A stretch of DNA of 64,000 bases from Lacisediminihabitans sp046156175 (GCF_046156175.1 NZ_JAYLVL010000002.1:62001-126000), one strand, 5' to 3'; numbered from the stretch's first letter, positions 34,900-44,404 are shown. The notes: generated by a model not told the origin, from the sequence alone. A program made the numbers and translations.

Positions 34900-36029
34900 C
34901 CACCCTCTTTCACAGTGCCCGCAAGCTCGACGCCAACGGCCAGGTCGACGACTTCTGGGCGCTCGTGCGCGGCGACACGATCGAATCCGTCGGCTCCGGA
35001 CGGCAGCATCCGGAGGCAGACACCGAGGTGGACGTCGACGGGCGCTGGTTCGTGCCCGGTTTCATCGACATCCACGCCCACGGAGGAGGAGGGCACTCCT
35101 TCGACAACGGCAGGGAGGAGATCTCTGCGGCGCTCGACGCTCACCGTGCCCACGGCACCACCCGCTCGGTGATCAGCCTCGTGGCGAATCCGGTGGCACA
35201 GCTTCGTGAGAGCCTCGGCGTGATCGCCGAGCTCGCGGCATCCGATCCACTCGTGCTCGGGTCTCACCTCGAGGGGCCGTTCCTCTCCTCCGATCGTCGG
35301 GGCGCCCACAACCCGCAGTTCCTCCTCGACCCCCTCCCGTGGGCGGTCGACGAACTGCTCGGTGCCGCTCGCGGAACCCTGCGCCAGATCACGATCGCGC
35401 CCGAGCGCGAGGGTGCGCTCGAGGCGATCGACATTCTCGTGGAGAATCGCGTGACCGTGGCGGTGGGGCACACCGATGCCGGGTTCGACCTCACCCGCGA
35501 GGCCTTCGACCGGGGAGCGCGCCTGCTCACCCACGTCTTCAACGCCATGGCGCCGATCCACCACCGGGCGCCGGGACCGATCATCGCCGCTTTCGAAGAC
35601 GAACGGGTGACCATCGAACTCATTCTCGACGGCCTCCACGTGCATCCGGACGTCGCGGCTCTGGTGTTCCGTTCGGCCCCCGGCCGGGTCGCACTCGTCA
35701 CCGACGCGATGGCCGCTGCGGCATCCGACGACGGGGACTACCGCCTCGGTTCCCTCAACGTGACGGTGAAAGACGGCCTCGCCGTGCTGTCGGGCACCTC
35801 GACCATCGCGGGCTCCACCCTCACTCAGGATGCGGCGCTGCGCTGCGCGATCCAGGCGACCGGGATCTCACCACGGGATGCGGTCGCGGCCCTCACCATC
35901 ACGCCCGCCGCCGCGCTCGGCTACGGGCACCGCTTCGGGTACCTGGCTCCCGGCTTCGCCGCCGACGCGGTGCTGCTGGATCACGAGTGGCAGGTCTCCG
36001 AGGTCTGGGCGGCCGGCGCGAAGCTGTAG
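34896..36029 (+). CDS. nagA: N-acetylglucosamine-6-phosphate deacetylase
   Basis: Amidohydrolase removing acetate from GlcNAc-6-P. 377 residues, translationally coupled to the DUF2568 gene. FIDIHAHGGGGHSFD carries the HxH metal motif, HLEGPFLS the metal Glu, and GHTDA and HVFNAMAPIHHRAPG follow, with catalytic Asp in LVTDAMAAA. It converges with nagB, whose enzyme uses its product. Confidence 0.95.
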   Translation: MTTLFHSARKLDANGQVDDFWALVRGDTIESVGSGRQHPEADTEVDVDGRWFVPGFIDIHAHGGGGHSFDNGREEISAALDAHRAHGTTRSVISLVANPVAQLRESLGVIAELAASDPLVLGSHLEGPFLSSDRRGAHNPQFLLDPLPWAVDELLGAARGTLRQITIAPEREGALEAIDILVENRVTVAVGHTDAGFDLTREAFDRGARLLTHVFNAMAPIHHRAPGPIIAAFEDERVTIELILDGLHVHPDVAALVFRSAPGRVALVTDAMAAAASDDGDYRLGSLNVTVKDGLAVLSGTSTIAGSTLTQDAALRCAIQATGISPRDAVAALTITPAAALGYGHRFGYLAPGFAADAVLLDHEWQVSEVWAAGAKL

Positions 36030-36094
36030 GCGCATCGCGACATCACCCATCCTCCCCGCCGTGGTCGCCATTCGAGCGGGTCGAGAAGCGGGGG

Positions 36095-36865
36095 TTACAG
36101 GCCTTCCCACTCCGGCTTATTGGCCCAGGCGTAGCGGTAGTAGTCGACGTTCGCGAGGCCGGATGCGGCGGCCTCATCGACGATCACCGTGACGTGCGGG
36201 TGCAGCTGGATCGCGGACCCTGGAGCACTCGCCGTCACCGGCCCCTCCACGGCGGCCGCGATCGCCGCCGCCTTGCCGGCGCCGAAGGCAAGCAGCACCA
36301 GGTGGCGGGCGCGGCGGATGGTGCCGAGTCCCTGGGTGATGCAGTTGACCGGCACCTCGTCTACCGAGGCGAAGAACCGGGCGTTGTCGCGGCGGGTCTG
36401 CTGTGTCAGGGTCTTGACACGGGTGAGCGACTCGAACGACGATCCCGGCTCATTGAAGCCGATGTGACCATCTGTGCCGATGCCGAGCACCTGCAGGTCG
36501 ACTCCCCCGGCCGCCCGGATGGCGAGCTCATAATCCTCGCCCGCCGTCTCGATCGGTCCGAGGTGGCCGGGAACCGCCACGAGCGATTCGTCGAGCCCGA
36601 GCGGTTCGACCACCTCCCGGGCGATCACGGCGCGATAGCTCTCCGGATGACCGTCGGGCAGTCCGACATACTCGTCGAGGGCGAAGCCGCGGACGCGGGA
36701 GAGATCGGCCCCCCTGTCGGCGAGGGCGCGCCAGACTCCGAGCGGGGTCGATCCGGTCGCGAGGCCGAGCACGGCATCCGCTCTTCTCGCCACGAGCGCG
36801 AGGATGGCGTCCGCCGCCAGTTCGCCTGCCTCCGCGGTGCCTTTCACGATCACGATCTCAGCCAT
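36095..36865 (-). CDS. nagB: glucosamine-6-phosphate deaminase
   Basis: Converts glucosamine-6-P to fructose-6-P and ammonia. 256 residues from ATG 36865, with GAAGGG upstream. GLATGSTPLGVWRAL, FALDEYVGL, the substrate-binding GIGTDGHIGFNEPGSSF and the later LLAFGAGKA are canonical. Its start lies 8 bp inside the end of the ROK kinase gene. Confidence 0.96.
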   Translation of the reverse strand: MAEIVIVKGTAEAGELAADAILALVARRADAVLGLATGSTPLGVWRALADRGADLSRVRGFALDEYVGLPDGHPESYRAVIAREVVEPLGLDESLVAVPGHLGPIETAGEDYELAIRAAGGVDLQVLGIGTDGHIGFNEPGSSFESLTRVKTLTQQTRRDNARFFASVDEVPVNCITQGLGTIRRARHLVLLAFGAGKAAAIAAAVEGPVTASAPGSAIQLHPHVTVIVDEAAASGLANVDYYRYAWANKPEWEGL

Positions 36866-37871
36866 CGGTCGATGCCCTTCTCTGGTCCGGTTCTCGTTGC
36901 GCGTCTGGTTCTCGTTGCGCGTCTGGTTCTGGTTGCGGGTGTGGTGTCGGTCGCGGGCCGGCACCGTGCGATGCGGCCCCGACGAAGGCGGCCCCGACCG
37001 CCGAAACGGGAGTGCCCGCAGGCACGAGTCGCACCCGCTCGGAGAGCCGCAGCGAGGCGATGAATGGCGAGTGCTCCGACCAGCCGTCGAGCGCGGCCCG
37101 GATCCCCTCCAGCAGGGGGTCGCCGAGCGAACTGATCCCGCCACCGATCACCACGGTCTCCACATCGACGCTCAACACGAGGATCCGCACCGCGGAGGCC
37201 ACGTTCGCCAGAAACCGCTGCTTCACCGCGACGGCGAGGGGCTCGCCCGCGAGCGCCGACTCGAACAGCGCGTGGACCGGGGAGGCGGCCTCGCTCGGCC
37301 ACTGTCGCGAGACGGCGGATCCGGAGGCCACCATCTCGAGACATCCGCGCTGTCCGCACTGGCAGACCGGGCCGTCGGGGTCGACCGGGATGTGCCCGAT
37401 CTCGCCGGCGGTGCCGCGGGCACCGCGCCACAGCCGACCCTCGAGGACGAGGCCGGCGGCGAGCCCGGTGCCCAGGTTGAGATAGGCCATGGATGTCGCG
37501 CGCGGCAGCCCGAGCAGATGGAAGGCTCCGAGCGCCGCGGCATTCACATCGTTCTCCACCCGAACCGGCAGCCCGAGCATGTGGGAGAGCTCGCCGCCGA
37601 GTTCGAGCTCCTCCAGCCCGAGATTGACCGCATGCGAGACGCGTCCGCTCGCGCTGTCGACCGCACCCGGCACGCCGACACCCACCGATTCGATGCTGTC
37701 GATCGGCACCTGCAACGCGGTCGCGAGGGACGAGACCACTCCCGCTGTGGTCTGTAGCACCGAGGAAGCCCCGAAGCCGGTAGACACCCTCAACTGGTGG
37801 AGGATCCGACCCGTCTCGTCGATGGCCACCGCGTCGGTCTTCGTGCCGCCGACATCCACTCCCACTCTCAT
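36858..37871 (-). CDS. ROK-family kinase (probable N-acetylglucosamine kinase)
   Basis: A 337-residue sugar kinase from ATG 37871. DVGGTKTDAVAID is the ATP phosphate loop, ENDVNAAALG contains the catalytic Asp, and GEIGHIPV with CQCGQRGCLEMVASG is the ROK zinc/structural motif. No DNA-binding domain is present, so it is an enzyme. The last 25 or so residues are a low-complexity tail (repeats of REPDAQ) encoded by an 18-bp tandem repeat. It sits between GH3 and nagB, implying phosphorylation of GlcNAc or an anhydro-sugar. Confidence 0.9.
   Translation of the reverse strand: MRVGVDVGGTKTDAVAIDETGRILHQLRVSTGFGASSVLQTTAGVVSSLATALQVPIDSIESVGVGVPGAVDSASGRVSHAVNLGLEELELGGELSHMLGLPVRVENDVNAAALGAFHLLGLPRATSMAYLNLGTGLAAGLVLEGRLWRGARGTAGEIGHIPVDPDGPVCQCGQRGCLEMVASGSAVSRQWPSEAASPVHALFESALAGEPLAVAVKQRFLANVASAVRILVLSVDVETVVIGGGISSLGDPLLEGIRAALDGWSEHSPFIASLRLSERVRLVPAGTPVSAVGAAFVGAASHGAGPRPTPHPQPEPDAQREPDAQREPDQRRASTDG
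36886..36939. repeat. 18-bp tandem repeat (3 units) in the 3' end of the ROK kinase gene
   Basis: Units TCTGGTTCTCGTTGCGCG with minor changes at 36886, 36904 and 36922. It is in frame and encodes the Pro/Glu/Arg tail of the kinase. Confidence 0.85.
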
Positions 37872-39379
37872 GCGCCGGCCTTCCGCTCCAGCCAGAGGAG
37901 CAGGGCGAGGCCCGCGTGGCGTGACGCTCCGAAGGTGGCGACTTCGGCGTAGCGCCGGTCGTCCGATGGCCAGCCCATCTCCACGACGACGGTGGACGGA
38001 TGTTTCCGGCGCGCCTCGTCGATCAGGCTCCGCACCCACGCCTGGCGATGGTTGCCGCGACCGACGACCACCGGTTGTGTGCCGGGCGGCAGCTCGAGTG
38101 CCTCCCCCTCTCGCACCACGAATACCTCGGCACCGGCCGCTGCCGGCCCCCAGGGGGACGCGCCCACGGCGATGTTCGCCTCGGTCTCCAGGACGACGAT
38201 GGCACGGTCGGGTTGAATTCGAAGGCCGGCCGCGCTGAAGGCGGCAGTGTCCAATACGGCGGTGTCGAATACGGCGGTGTCGAATACGGCGGTGTCAAAC
38301 GCAGCGGTGTCGAATACGGCGATGGTCCGTTCGAGTGAGAAGCGGGGCTCCGACGTATATGCCGGCAGCGGAATGTCGTGGGCGTCCTTGATGCAATCCC
38401 GAGCCAGTCGTCCCACCCTCGAGGCGGCATCGGTAAGGCGTTCGGGGTGCAGCCTTCCCGTCGCCACGGCATCCGCGAGCGCCCGCTCGATGTCGTCGAG
38501 CTGTTCGGCGGTGTTCTCCGTGCCGATGCAGAGGAGGTCGCAGCCGGCGGCCACGGCCCTCACGGCCGCCTCGGGGATGCCGATCTCGCCGCTGGCCCCG
38601 GCCATATCGAGGGCATCGGTGACGATCACCCCCTCGAACCCGAGTTCTCCGCGCAAGAGGCCTCCGAGCACCGTGGGAGAGAATGTCGCGGGATACTGCG
38701 CATCCAGCTGCGGCACCATGATGTGCGAGGTCATGATCGTGCGCACGCCCGCGGCGATCGCGGCCACGAAGGGCACGAGCTCACGGTCACGGAGCTGGTC
38801 GAGCGATCGATCGATCACCGGCAGTGCCAGGTGGGAGTCGAGGGCGGTGTCGCCGTGCCCCGGAAAGTGTTTGGCGCTGCCGCCGATTCCCGTCGACTGG
38901 AGTCCCGTCACCCAGGCGGCGCTGTGGCGGGCGACGAGCGAGGCATCCGTGCCGAAGCTGCGCACGCCTATCACCGGGTTGTCCGGGTTGGAGTTGATGT
39001 CGACATCCGGAGCGAAATCGAGGGTGCACCCGGCTCGGCGCAACTCCCAGCCCACGGTCGTCGCTATCGCTGTCGTGTAGTCGACGTCGTCGGTGCGACC
39101 AAGGATGGCGTTGCCCGGATAGGGCGAGCCGACCCGATCGTGCAGGCGGGTCACGTCGCCGCCCTCCTCGTCCACGGCGATCACGGCGAGGGGATTGGCG
39201 GCACGGATGGCGGCGGTGAGTTCGGCGAGCTGCGCTGCGGAGACGATGTTCTGACCGAACAGGCAGACCCCGGCGAGACCGGCGCGCAGCCGGACCGCGA
39301 GCCAGTCGGGGAGAGTCTCCCCCACAAAACCCGGAAGCAGGACGCCTGCTTGGGTGATCCCGGAAGCTTGGCTGACCAC
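37868..39379 (-). CDS. glycoside hydrolase family 3, NagZ-like beta-N-acetylhexosaminidase
   Basis: A 503-residue enzyme from GTG 39379, with AAGGGAG upstream. The NagZ catalytic loop KHFPGHGDTALDSH (His-Asp acid/base pair) and nucleophile VTDALDMAGA are intact, after VIAVDEEGGDVTRLH. After about residue 350 comes an extra C-terminal domain, joined by a FDTAV-type repeat linker encoded by a 15-bp minisatellite. No signal peptide is seen, so it is probably cytoplasmic, releasing GlcNAc from imported chitin or muropeptide fragments. Confidence 0.93.
   Translation of the reverse strand: MVSQASGITQAGVLLPGFVGETLPDWLAVRLRAGLAGVCLFGQNIVSAAQLAELTAAIRAANPLAVIAVDEEGGDVTRLHDRVGSPYPGNAILGRTDDVDYTTAIATTVGWELRRAGCTLDFAPDVDINSNPDNPVIGVRSFGTDASLVARHSAAWVTGLQSTGIGGSAKHFPGHGDTALDSHLALPVIDRSLDQLRDRELVPFVAAIAAGVRTIMTSHIMVPQLDAQYPATFSPTVLGGLLRGELGFEGVIVTDALDMAGASGEIGIPEAAVRAVAAGCDLLCIGTENTAEQLDDIERALADAVATGRLHPERLTDAASRVGRLARDCIKDAHDIPLPAYTSEPRFSLERTIAVFDTAAFDTAVFDTAVFDTAVLDTAAFSAAGLRIQPDRAIVVLETEANIAVGASPWGPAAAGAEVFVVREGEALELPPGTQPVVVGRGNHRQAWVRSLIDEARRKHPSTVVVEMGWPSDDRRYAEVATFGASRHAGLALLLWLERKAGA
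38246..38320. repeat. 15-bp minisatellite (5 units) inside the GH3 gene
   Basis: GTGTCGAATACGGCG repeated at 38246, 38261, 38276, 38291 and 38306. Units 2, 3 and 5 are identical. Being a multiple of three, copy-number changes lengthen the interdomain linker without a frameshift. Confidence 0.9.
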
Positions 39380-39412
39380 GTTGTGCTCCCTTCGAATCGC
39401 GAAACGGGGTTT

Positions 39413-39431
39413 GTTAGTAGAGCTTACTAAC
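39413..39431. promoter_or_regulatory. ROK operator 1 before the GH3-kinase-nagB operon
   Basis: Perfect inverted repeat GTTAGTA-N5-TACTAAC, 34 bp upstream of the GH3 start. A matching site lies at 40663-40681. Confidence 0.7.
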
Positions 39432-39452
39432 GTGACCTGCCGTGGCGAAAGC

Positions 39453-40658
39453 TCAGGACACACCCAGTCGTGAGGAGATCACCATGACCGCGGCTCCCCG
39501 CAGGACGATGTCGTCCCCGAGGGTCGAGAGGCGCAGCGCGAGACCCCCGTGGAACCGGTCCATCGTGCGGCCGCGAATAGTCTCGAGAGTCGCCGCGGTG
39601 AGCGAGCCGCCGAGGAGCGAATCCGGGCCGCTCAGCACCACCTCGCTGAGGTTGAGAGCCCCGACGATCGGCGCGAGCGCGATTCCCAGCCGAGTGCCCG
39701 CCTCGCGCAGGATGATTGTGCGGGACGCCGCCGGATCCGGATCGCGCTCGGCCTCTCCCAGCTTCGCCTCGAGCCGGGGTGCGGCGAGCCAGGTCTCGAG
39801 ACAACCATGCTTGCCGCAGCTGCAGAGCTCCCCGCCGTCGGTGCCGACGACGACGTGGCCGATCTCGCCCGCCGCGAATCGGCTGCCGTGCAGCAGGGTG
39901 CCGCCGAGCAGGAGTCCGGCGCCGACCCCGCGGCCGACCCGCACGAGCATGAGGTCTCCCTGCGCGTCGCCGTAACTGTGCTCGGCGAGAACCGCCGCGT
40001 TGGCATCGTTCGCCACGACGACCGGCACTCCGAATCGCTCGGAGAGCTCGGCCTGCAGCGGTAGCTCGGTCCAGTGGAGGTTGGGTGCGCTCACCACTGC
40101 CCCTGCGAGGTCGACGATGCCGGGAGATCCGACGCCGATTCCGAGCAGGGGTGCCGTCACCACAGCGAGCAGGTCCTCGATGAGGGAGAACACCTGCTGA
40201 AGTGCCGCCTCCCCTGCACTTCCCGCGATCGTAAGCTCCACCCGGCGAAGGATCGTGCCTCCCAGATCGAGTACGGCCCCGCGGAAGACCTCGGAATCGC
40301 TCAGGTCGATGCCCACGATCTGAAACGCTGCGCGATCGATATCGAGCAGGATCGCCGGCTTGCCTGGCCGGGGTCCGTCGCGCTGGCCGGTCTCGACCAG
40401 CAGGGCCTCCGCCATGAGCTCGGTAACCAGATCGGAGACGGTGACTCTCGTGAGCCCGGTGCTGCGCGCGACATCCGCCCGGCTCTGCTGGCCGGCAGTA
40501 AAAAGGGTCTGGAGCACGAGGGCCCGGTTGTGCCCGCGAGCGTGTTCCGGCAGCACTTTGGCGTTCGGTCGCAGCGGGCGCCCCGAGGCGCCGGCACTGC
40601 GCTGCGAGAGGAAGGATGCCCGCGAGCGAGCCGCCCCGGTCTCGCCTGGCTGCGTCAT
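39453..40658 (-). CDS. ROK-family transcriptional repressor (NagC/XylR-like)
   Basis: A 401-residue protein: an N-terminal MarR-type helix-turn-helix at about residues 42-100 (HNRALVLQTLFTAGQQSRADVARSTGLTRVTVSDLV, in two parts), then a ROK sugar-binding domain with VANDANAAVLAEH and GEIGHVVVG, and the zinc motif CSCGKHGCLETW. It is upstream of the amino-sugar operon and probably its repressor, released by a phosphorylated amino sugar. An operator-like repeat lies directly before its own ATG. Confidence 0.92.
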   Translation of the reverse strand: MTQPGETGAARSRASFLSQRSAGASGRPLRPNAKVLPEHARGHNRALVLQTLFTAGQQSRADVARSTGLTRVTVSDLVTELMAEALLVETGQRDGPRPGKPAILLDIDRAAFQIVGIDLSDSEVFRGAVLDLGGTILRRVELTIAGSAGEAALQQVFSLIEDLLAVVTAPLLGIGVGSPGIVDLAGAVVSAPNLHWTELPLQAELSERFGVPVVVANDANAAVLAEHSYGDAQGDLMLVRVGRGVGAGLLLGGTLLHGSRFAAGEIGHVVVGTDGGELCSCGKHGCLETWLAAPRLEAKLGEAERDPDPAASRTIILREAGTRLGIALAPIVGALNLSEVVLSGPDSLLGGSLTAATLETIRGRTMDRFHGGLALRLSTLGDDIVLRGAAVMVISSRLGVS

Positions 40659-40662
40659 GTTT

Positions 40663-40681
40663 GTTAGTAAAGCTTACGAAG
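40663..40681. promoter_or_regulatory. ROK operator 2 at the repressor's own start
   Basis: TTTGTTAGTA and AGCTTAC are shared with operator 1, with a degenerate second arm (TACGAAG). It lies 5 bp upstream of the repressor ATG, consistent with autorepression. Confidence 0.6.
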
Positions 40682-40716
40682 GGGGGTGCCGCAACAGACC
40701 CCCCTTCGCACTGCGG

Positions 40717-43700
40717 CTAGAAGATGACCAGATAGCGCTTCGTCGGGCTGGTCGACCCGGCAACGGTGTCGGCCGCCGTCGGCACGAAGCTCGCTCGCAC
40801 CGAGTAGATACCGCTGCCCCTCTTCGGCAGTGGGTAGCTCACGACACCCGAACTCCCCGCGGCGATCGGCACGGTGGCGACCGGACGACCGTTCACGGTG
40901 ATCACGACCTGCCCCGCGGGCAGCGCGGCGGCACCGGACGTCAGCTTCACGGTCGCCGTCGTCTGCTGCCAGGAGAACAGCACGGTGCGGCTCAGGGAGA
41001 GGCTCGTCGCGGTGGCGAACTTCACCGTGACCGCGGCAGAGGTGGCCGTGCCCGGGGGCAGCGTGCCCTTCATCGCGGTGACCACCACGGTGAGCGCCTT
41101 GCCCTGGTCAGCAGTCGCTACGCGATAATTCGCCCGGGTCGCACCGGGGATGTCCACCCCGTTCGCCTGCCACTGGTAGGCGAAGCGCAGGCCCGCGACA
41201 TCCCACGGTCCGGGCGTCGCGGTGAGCCGCTGGCCGACCTCCGGGGTGCCGGTGATGGTTGGCGGAGCCGTGTTGAGGGGCGTACCCGGTTTCACGTCGG
41301 CCTGTGTCACCACATTGACGACGGTGTACGCACCGGTGTCTCCGTAGCTGACGAGTCCGAGATAGTTGGAGTAGGCCGCGAGGCCCGCCCAGGCTGCCGT
41401 GTAGGTCGCCGGCACACCCTGCTTACCCGGCAGCACCGGGGGCGTGAGGGTGAGCGGGGCGCCCCCGTCGGACACCGCGTAGGTGTGCAGGTCGAAGGTG
41501 GTCGGCGCGGGCGCCGCATACACACTCACCTCCACGAGATAGCTTCCGGCATCCGGAGCGAGTAGGTTCACCCGCTCGTCGGCAGAGCCGGTGGCCGACT
41601 GGAAAGCCGCGACCGGAGTGCCCGTGGCATCCAACTGGTAGACCACGAGGTCGAGGTCCGCGGCGTTGTCGGTGGTGTCGAGATCGAACCGGGCGTACTT
41701 CGATCCGGCGGGCACGTCGACCGTGTAGTCGAAGGTGTCAGCCTCGGCACTCGACCCCGAGTGGCCTGGCGTGCCGCCCGCGGTGGGGTCGGGCTGCAAG
41801 GTTCCGGCGGTGAGACCGGTGGTCGTCAGCGGGATGTCTCCATCACCACCCGGCGTGACGGTCACGTCGACCGATCCATAGGTGCCGGTGCCGTTGGCGG
41901 AGGCCGGTGCCACGATCGTCACGGGCTGCACCGCGATCGGACTGCGGACCGTCGTCGAGCCGCTGGTCCAGGTGAGGGAACCCGTGGCGAAGGCATCGAG
42001 AGGCGCCGTCGTGCGGGTGAAGGTGACCGTGTAGCTCTTGGACTCGCCTGCCGCACCGAAGGTGAGGGTCGATGGGGTGACCACCGCGTCGATTCCCGGC
42101 ACGCTCGCCGCAGCGGTGAAGGTGCCAGCCTGGGTCGAGGTGACCGTGCGAGTGACGGTCTGCGAGCCGGTGAGTGATCCGATGCCGATGGAGGCCAGGT
42201 TGAGATCACTCGGATCGATCGGGGCGACTCCCACGTCATAGCCGGCGCCCTGGATGTAGCCGTACCAGTCGTCGAGACCGTTGAGGTAGAGGAGTCCCGG
42301 CGCGAAGAACCTGGTCGGGTCGGCGTGACCGGCTCCCTGGGTGAACGGATCGGTCACCGCCTTTCCGGCACCGTCCTTGGTGTCGTAGGCGGTGGTCATC
42401 AATGCGGACTTGATCTCCGACGGCGTCGCGGTGGGATGCACACCGAGGTAGAGCAGACCGAGGCCGGAGATGTGCGGCGCGGCCATCGAGGTTCCGGAGA
42501 GGAACTGGAAGGTCGGGTCGGCGCCGGCGGCGTTCGCCCCGTCGGCGATGATCGCCACCCCGGGGGCGGAGATGTCGGGCTTGATGATGTCGCTGCCGTC
42601 GGCGAGCACCGGGCCGCGGGACGAGAATCCCGCCACGATCGGAGTCGGCGGGGTGTCACCCGCGGTATTGTCCGGGGTGAAGGTGGCCGTCGCACCTGCG
42701 GTCGCCGCGTAGGCGAGCACCTGATTGTGGTGCTGCGCATCCAGGTGAACCGTCGGCACGGAGTGCGGGTCGAGGTCGAGCGATCCCGCAACCACATTGA
42801 CGAGGACCATGCCGATTCCTCCGGCACGCTTGACCCCGGCGGACTTGTCCACCCGAGCGTTGGTTCCCCGCTCACAGACCACGATCTTGCCGGCTGCCTT
42901 CGCCGGGTCGAGGGAGTTCGTGAAGCAGAGGTTGGGGCTCGTGCCACCCGCGAGTGCCACGCTCGCCGCGGTGACGAGCGGGCCCGTGAGTGGAGTCGCA
43001 CCCGCGGTCCGGTCGACGGAGACGGATGCGCCGCCGAACTTGCTGCCGTCGCCGAGGGTCACTGTCGCCTCGTAGCTGGGGATCGTGCTGGCGGCGACCG
43101 TGGTGATCCACGGAGACGCGTTATCGAGAGTGGATGCGCCCGGGCCGGAGTTGCCCGCCGAGGCGGAGACGAAGACTCCGGCAGCGGCAGCGCCGAGGAA
43201 GGCCTGGTCGGTCGGTGACACCGTGGTTTGGGCCGCCCCGCCGCCGATCGAGTAGTTGATCACGTCGACGCCGTCTGCGACCGCCTGGTCGATTCCGGCG
43301 AGGAGGTCGGAGGTGGCGCATCCGTCATCGGTCGTCACCGAGGGATCGGGACCGGACCAGCAGACCTTGTAGACGGCGATCTTCGCCGCGGGGGCGACAC
43401 CGGTGATCGTGCCGTAGCTCGTGCCGCTGACGGAGGCGGGAACTCGGGCGTCACCCGCGGCGGTGCTCGCGGTGTGGGATCCGTGGCCGTCGCCGTCACG
43501 CGGCGAGACGTACTCGCCTGTCGCTGCGCTTCCGATCTTGCCGGCGCCGAAGCCGGCGAGGAAGTATCGGGCGCCGATGATCTTGGTGGAACAGTCTGCG
43601 GCCGTGAATTGCTCACCGGTCTGGCACACACCGGTGAAGGTGGCACCATCGGCCTTCGCGAAGGTCGTGGTGGTGCCGTTGAGATAGGGGTCCGCACCCG

Positions 43701-44325
43701 CGGTCGTTCCGAGGGGCGAGCCGGCGAAGGAGGGATTCTCCGGGGCGATGCCGGTGTCGAGATCGCCGAGCACGATGCCCTTGCCCGCCTTGTCGAGACC
43801 GCCGATCTTGTCCCACACGCCCCCCGTGCCATCGAGGCCGAGGAACGAGGTCGACGGGGTCGCCGTCACGTGCTTGAGTTCGTCCGGTGCAAGGGACGCG
43901 ACTTTCCTGTCGGAGGAGAGCGCGGCGAGCTGCTTCACCGAGAGAGTCGCGGAGAAGGCATTGAGCGCCAGCGTGTAGGACTGGTCGATCTTCACGGCCG
44001 CCGCCCCCGCGACATTCTTCTGCTCGGTCGAGAGGTATTCGGAGTAGGTCTGCACGGCCTTGGCCCGGGCATTGAGCTGCTTGCCCTCCACGGGCTTCGT
44101 GGCCGCGTAGCCCTTCACCCCTCCGCGATACGTCGCGACGGCCGGGTCGGCGAGGGTCACGATGTAGCGACCGGGAGTGAAGGTGGTCTGGTGTTGACCA
44201 CCGATCCCGGTGGGGGCGGCACTGGCGCTGAGCGCGGTGCCGGCGACGAGGGAAGTGGTGATCAGGCCGACGATGGCGAGGCCTGAGAGTGCTTTCCGAA
44301 TGCTCAATACTTTCCGAATGCTCAC
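40717..44325 (-). CDS. large secreted subtilisin-like serine protease
   Basis: A 1202-residue pre-pro-protease exported by Sec: signal peptide of about 37 residues ending SASAAP, and an I9-type propeptide at about 45-145. The peptidase S8 domain has Asp in LGDLDTGIAP, His in GDGHGSHTAS and Ser in SGTSMAAPHISG. A PA domain is inserted between His and Ser, and the C-terminal part holds Fn3/beta-sandwich and Ig-like modules (TITGTPEVGQRLTATPGPWD). The GTG start has AAAGGA upstream. The N-terminus contains a duplicated SIRK segment from an 18-bp repeat. It resembles plant/actinobacterial cucumisin-type subtilases. Confidence 0.94.
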   Translation of the reverse strand: MSIRKVLSIRKALSGLAIVGLITTSLVAGTALSASAAPTGIGGQHQTTFTPGRYIVTLADPAVATYRGGVKGYAATKPVEGKQLNARAKAVQTYSEYLSTEQKNVAGAAAVKIDQSYTLALNAFSATLSVKQLAALSSDRKVASLAPDELKHVTATPSTSFLGLDGTGGVWDKIGGLDKAGKGIVLGDLDTGIAPENPSFAGSPLGTTAGADPYLNGTTTTFAKADGATFTGVCQTGEQFTAADCSTKIIGARYFLAGFGAGKIGSAATGEYVSPRDGDGHGSHTASTAAGDARVPASVSGTSYGTITGVAPAAKIAVYKVCWSGPDPSVTTDDGCATSDLLAGIDQAVADGVDVINYSIGGGAAQTTVSPTDQAFLGAAAAGVFVSASAGNSGPGASTLDNASPWITTVAASTIPSYEATVTLGDGSKFGGASVSVDRTAGATPLTGPLVTAASVALAGGTSPNLCFTNSLDPAKAAGKIVVCERGTNARVDKSAGVKRAGGIGMVLVNVVAGSLDLDPHSVPTVHLDAQHHNQVLAYAATAGATATFTPDNTAGDTPPTPIVAGFSSRGPVLADGSDIIKPDISAPGVAIIADGANAAGADPTFQFLSGTSMAAPHISGLGLLYLGVHPTATPSEIKSALMTTAYDTKDGAGKAVTDPFTQGAGHADPTRFFAPGLLYLNGLDDWYGYIQGAGYDVGVAPIDPSDLNLASIGIGSLTGSQTVTRTVTSTQAGTFTAAASVPGIDAVVTPSTLTFGAAGESKSYTVTFTRTTAPLDAFATGSLTWTSGSTTVRSPIAVQPVTIVAPASANGTGTYGSVDVTVTPGGDGDIPLTTTGLTAGTLQPDPTAGGTPGHSGSSAEADTFDYTVDVPAGSKYARFDLDTTDNAADLDLVVYQLDATGTPVAAFQSATGSADERVNLLAPDAGSYLVEVSVYAAPAPTTFDLHTYAVSDGGAPLTLTPPVLPGKQGVPATYTAAWAGLAAYSNYLGLVSYGDTGAYTVVNVVTQADVKPGTPLNTAPPTITGTPEVGQRLTATPGPWDVAGLRFAYQWQANGVDIPGATRANYRVATADQGKALTVVVTAMKGTLPPGTATSAAVTVKFATATSLSLSRTVLFSWQQTTATVKLTSGAAALPAGQVVITVNGRPVATVPIAAGSSGVVSYPLPKRGSGIYSVRASFVPTAADTVAGSTSPTKRYLVIF

Positions 44326-44404
44326 AGATAGGTCCTTTTCGTGGAAGGTGAATCTCTGCCGGGCAGTCGGGAACTGCGCGCGATTGTCTCAACCTAGGGT
44401 TCTA

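Noticed and set aside
39413..39431. Reading GTTAGTA-N5-TACTAAC as a terminator of the ROK repressor
   Set aside because: Arms are only 7 bp and AT-rich with no T-run, and the motif recurs at the repressor's own start; operator is the better reading.
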